From an uncultured Bryobacterales bacterium (lineage in GTDB: Bacteria > Acidobacteriota > Terriglobia > Bryobacterales > UBA6623): a DNA stretch of 64,000 nt. Both the position numbers and the translations under genes were made by a program. Below are positions 63,939 to 64,000 of this stretch, piece after piece. Location: contig OX638379.1 in the NCBI GenBank assembly GCA_951813605.1, positions 5,778,062-5,842,061 on the forward strand, in the 5' to 3' direction. Each line of letters begins with the position of its first letter. The first letter of the stretch is position 1. A model generated the notes under the pieces. It was given only the letters and a program-made list of their open reading frames with translations, was not told the DNA's origin and made no database searches.

Positions 63939-64000
63939 ATGTTTCGGACACGTGTCGCGCAATCTGCCATCGCCGCTTGCCTGGTGGCAGCAGCGTACGC
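63939..64000 (+). CDS. exported protein, 3' end outside the window
   Basis: Only the first 20 codons are present: FRTRVAQSAIAACLVAAAY, a clear signal-peptide start (basic n-region, hydrophobic core). An AGGGGGA ribosome site lies 6 nt before the ATG. The product cannot be identified. Confidence 0.65.
   Translation, partial: MFRTRVAQSAIAACLVAAAY

Overview
The window looks like a chromosomal piece of a high-GC, free-living or host-associated bacterium of the phylum Acidobacteriota, probably near Bryobacterales/Solibacter. This rests on several gene families that co-occur there: an Oar-type TonB-dependent receptor with an N-terminal carboxypeptidase-regulatory domain, PSD1/DUF1553 plus DUF1501 protein pairs (also common in Planctomycetes), DUF3604 proteins, a giant TPR protein and a DksA/TraR-like remnant. 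No rRNA or other phylogenetic marker has been compared, so the assignment is inference. A complete Na+-NQR cluster, an SSS-type sodium symporter, two GH29 fucosidases and a sulfatase would suit a marine or sponge-like habitat.

Layout. 1-10 kb: partial PSD1/DUF1553 protein, DUF1501 protein, two convergent alpha-L-fucosidases, and a large Oar-like TonB-dependent receptor. 10-21 kb: an 865-aa TPR protein, an SRPBCC protein and two DUF3604 paralogues separated by a complete IS1380-family element (16371-18090). 21-24 kb: WrbA-like flavodoxin, panE, four tRNA genes (Gln-CTG, Thr-TGT, Gly-TCC, Thr-GGT), and a small ArsC/Spx-family gene that reads through an in-frame TGA. 24-32 kb: phosphodiesterase-like membrane protein, sulfatase, a decayed TonB-dependent receptor pseudogene, der, a MerR regulator and thiS. 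33-40 kb: nqrABCDEF-apbE-nqrM, a tightly packed operon. 40-45 kb: SDR, GNAT, two TIM-barrel isomerase-like proteins, ispD-ispF. 45-51 kb: a second PSD1/DUF1501 pair, split by a ~1-kb AT-rich insert. 51-64 kb: DUF3311 plus SSS symporter, glycosyltransferase, HAD phosphatase, HNH endonuclease, a frameshifted DksA/TraR remnant, leuCD, lgt-lspA, phhB, S41 protease, MBL-fold protein and the start of one more exported protein.

How genes work together. The NQR operon encodes the six pump subunits, the flavin transferase (ApbE) that attaches FMN to NqrB/NqrC, and the iron-delivery factor NqrM. The sodium gradient would drive the SSS symporter. Fucosidases, sulfatase, DUF1501/PSD1 proteins and the outer-membrane receptor could serve sulfated fucose-rich polysaccharides. 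lgt and lspA process lipoproteins; ispD and ispF belong to the MEP isoprenoid pathway; leuC and leuD form isopropylmalate isomerase.

The most interesting points are: (1) the ArsC/Spx-like gene at 23398-23745, whose in-frame TGA replaces exactly the first cysteine of the CxxC motif and is followed at the right distance by a SECIS-like stem-loop, so it is a candidate selenoprotein; (2) a window-wide pattern in which a -10-like hexamer sits 6-10 nt before the start codon, suggesting many leaderless mRNAs; (3) an IS1380 element with a 10-bp inverted repeat around its own promoter that would hide the transposase start only in read-through transcripts.
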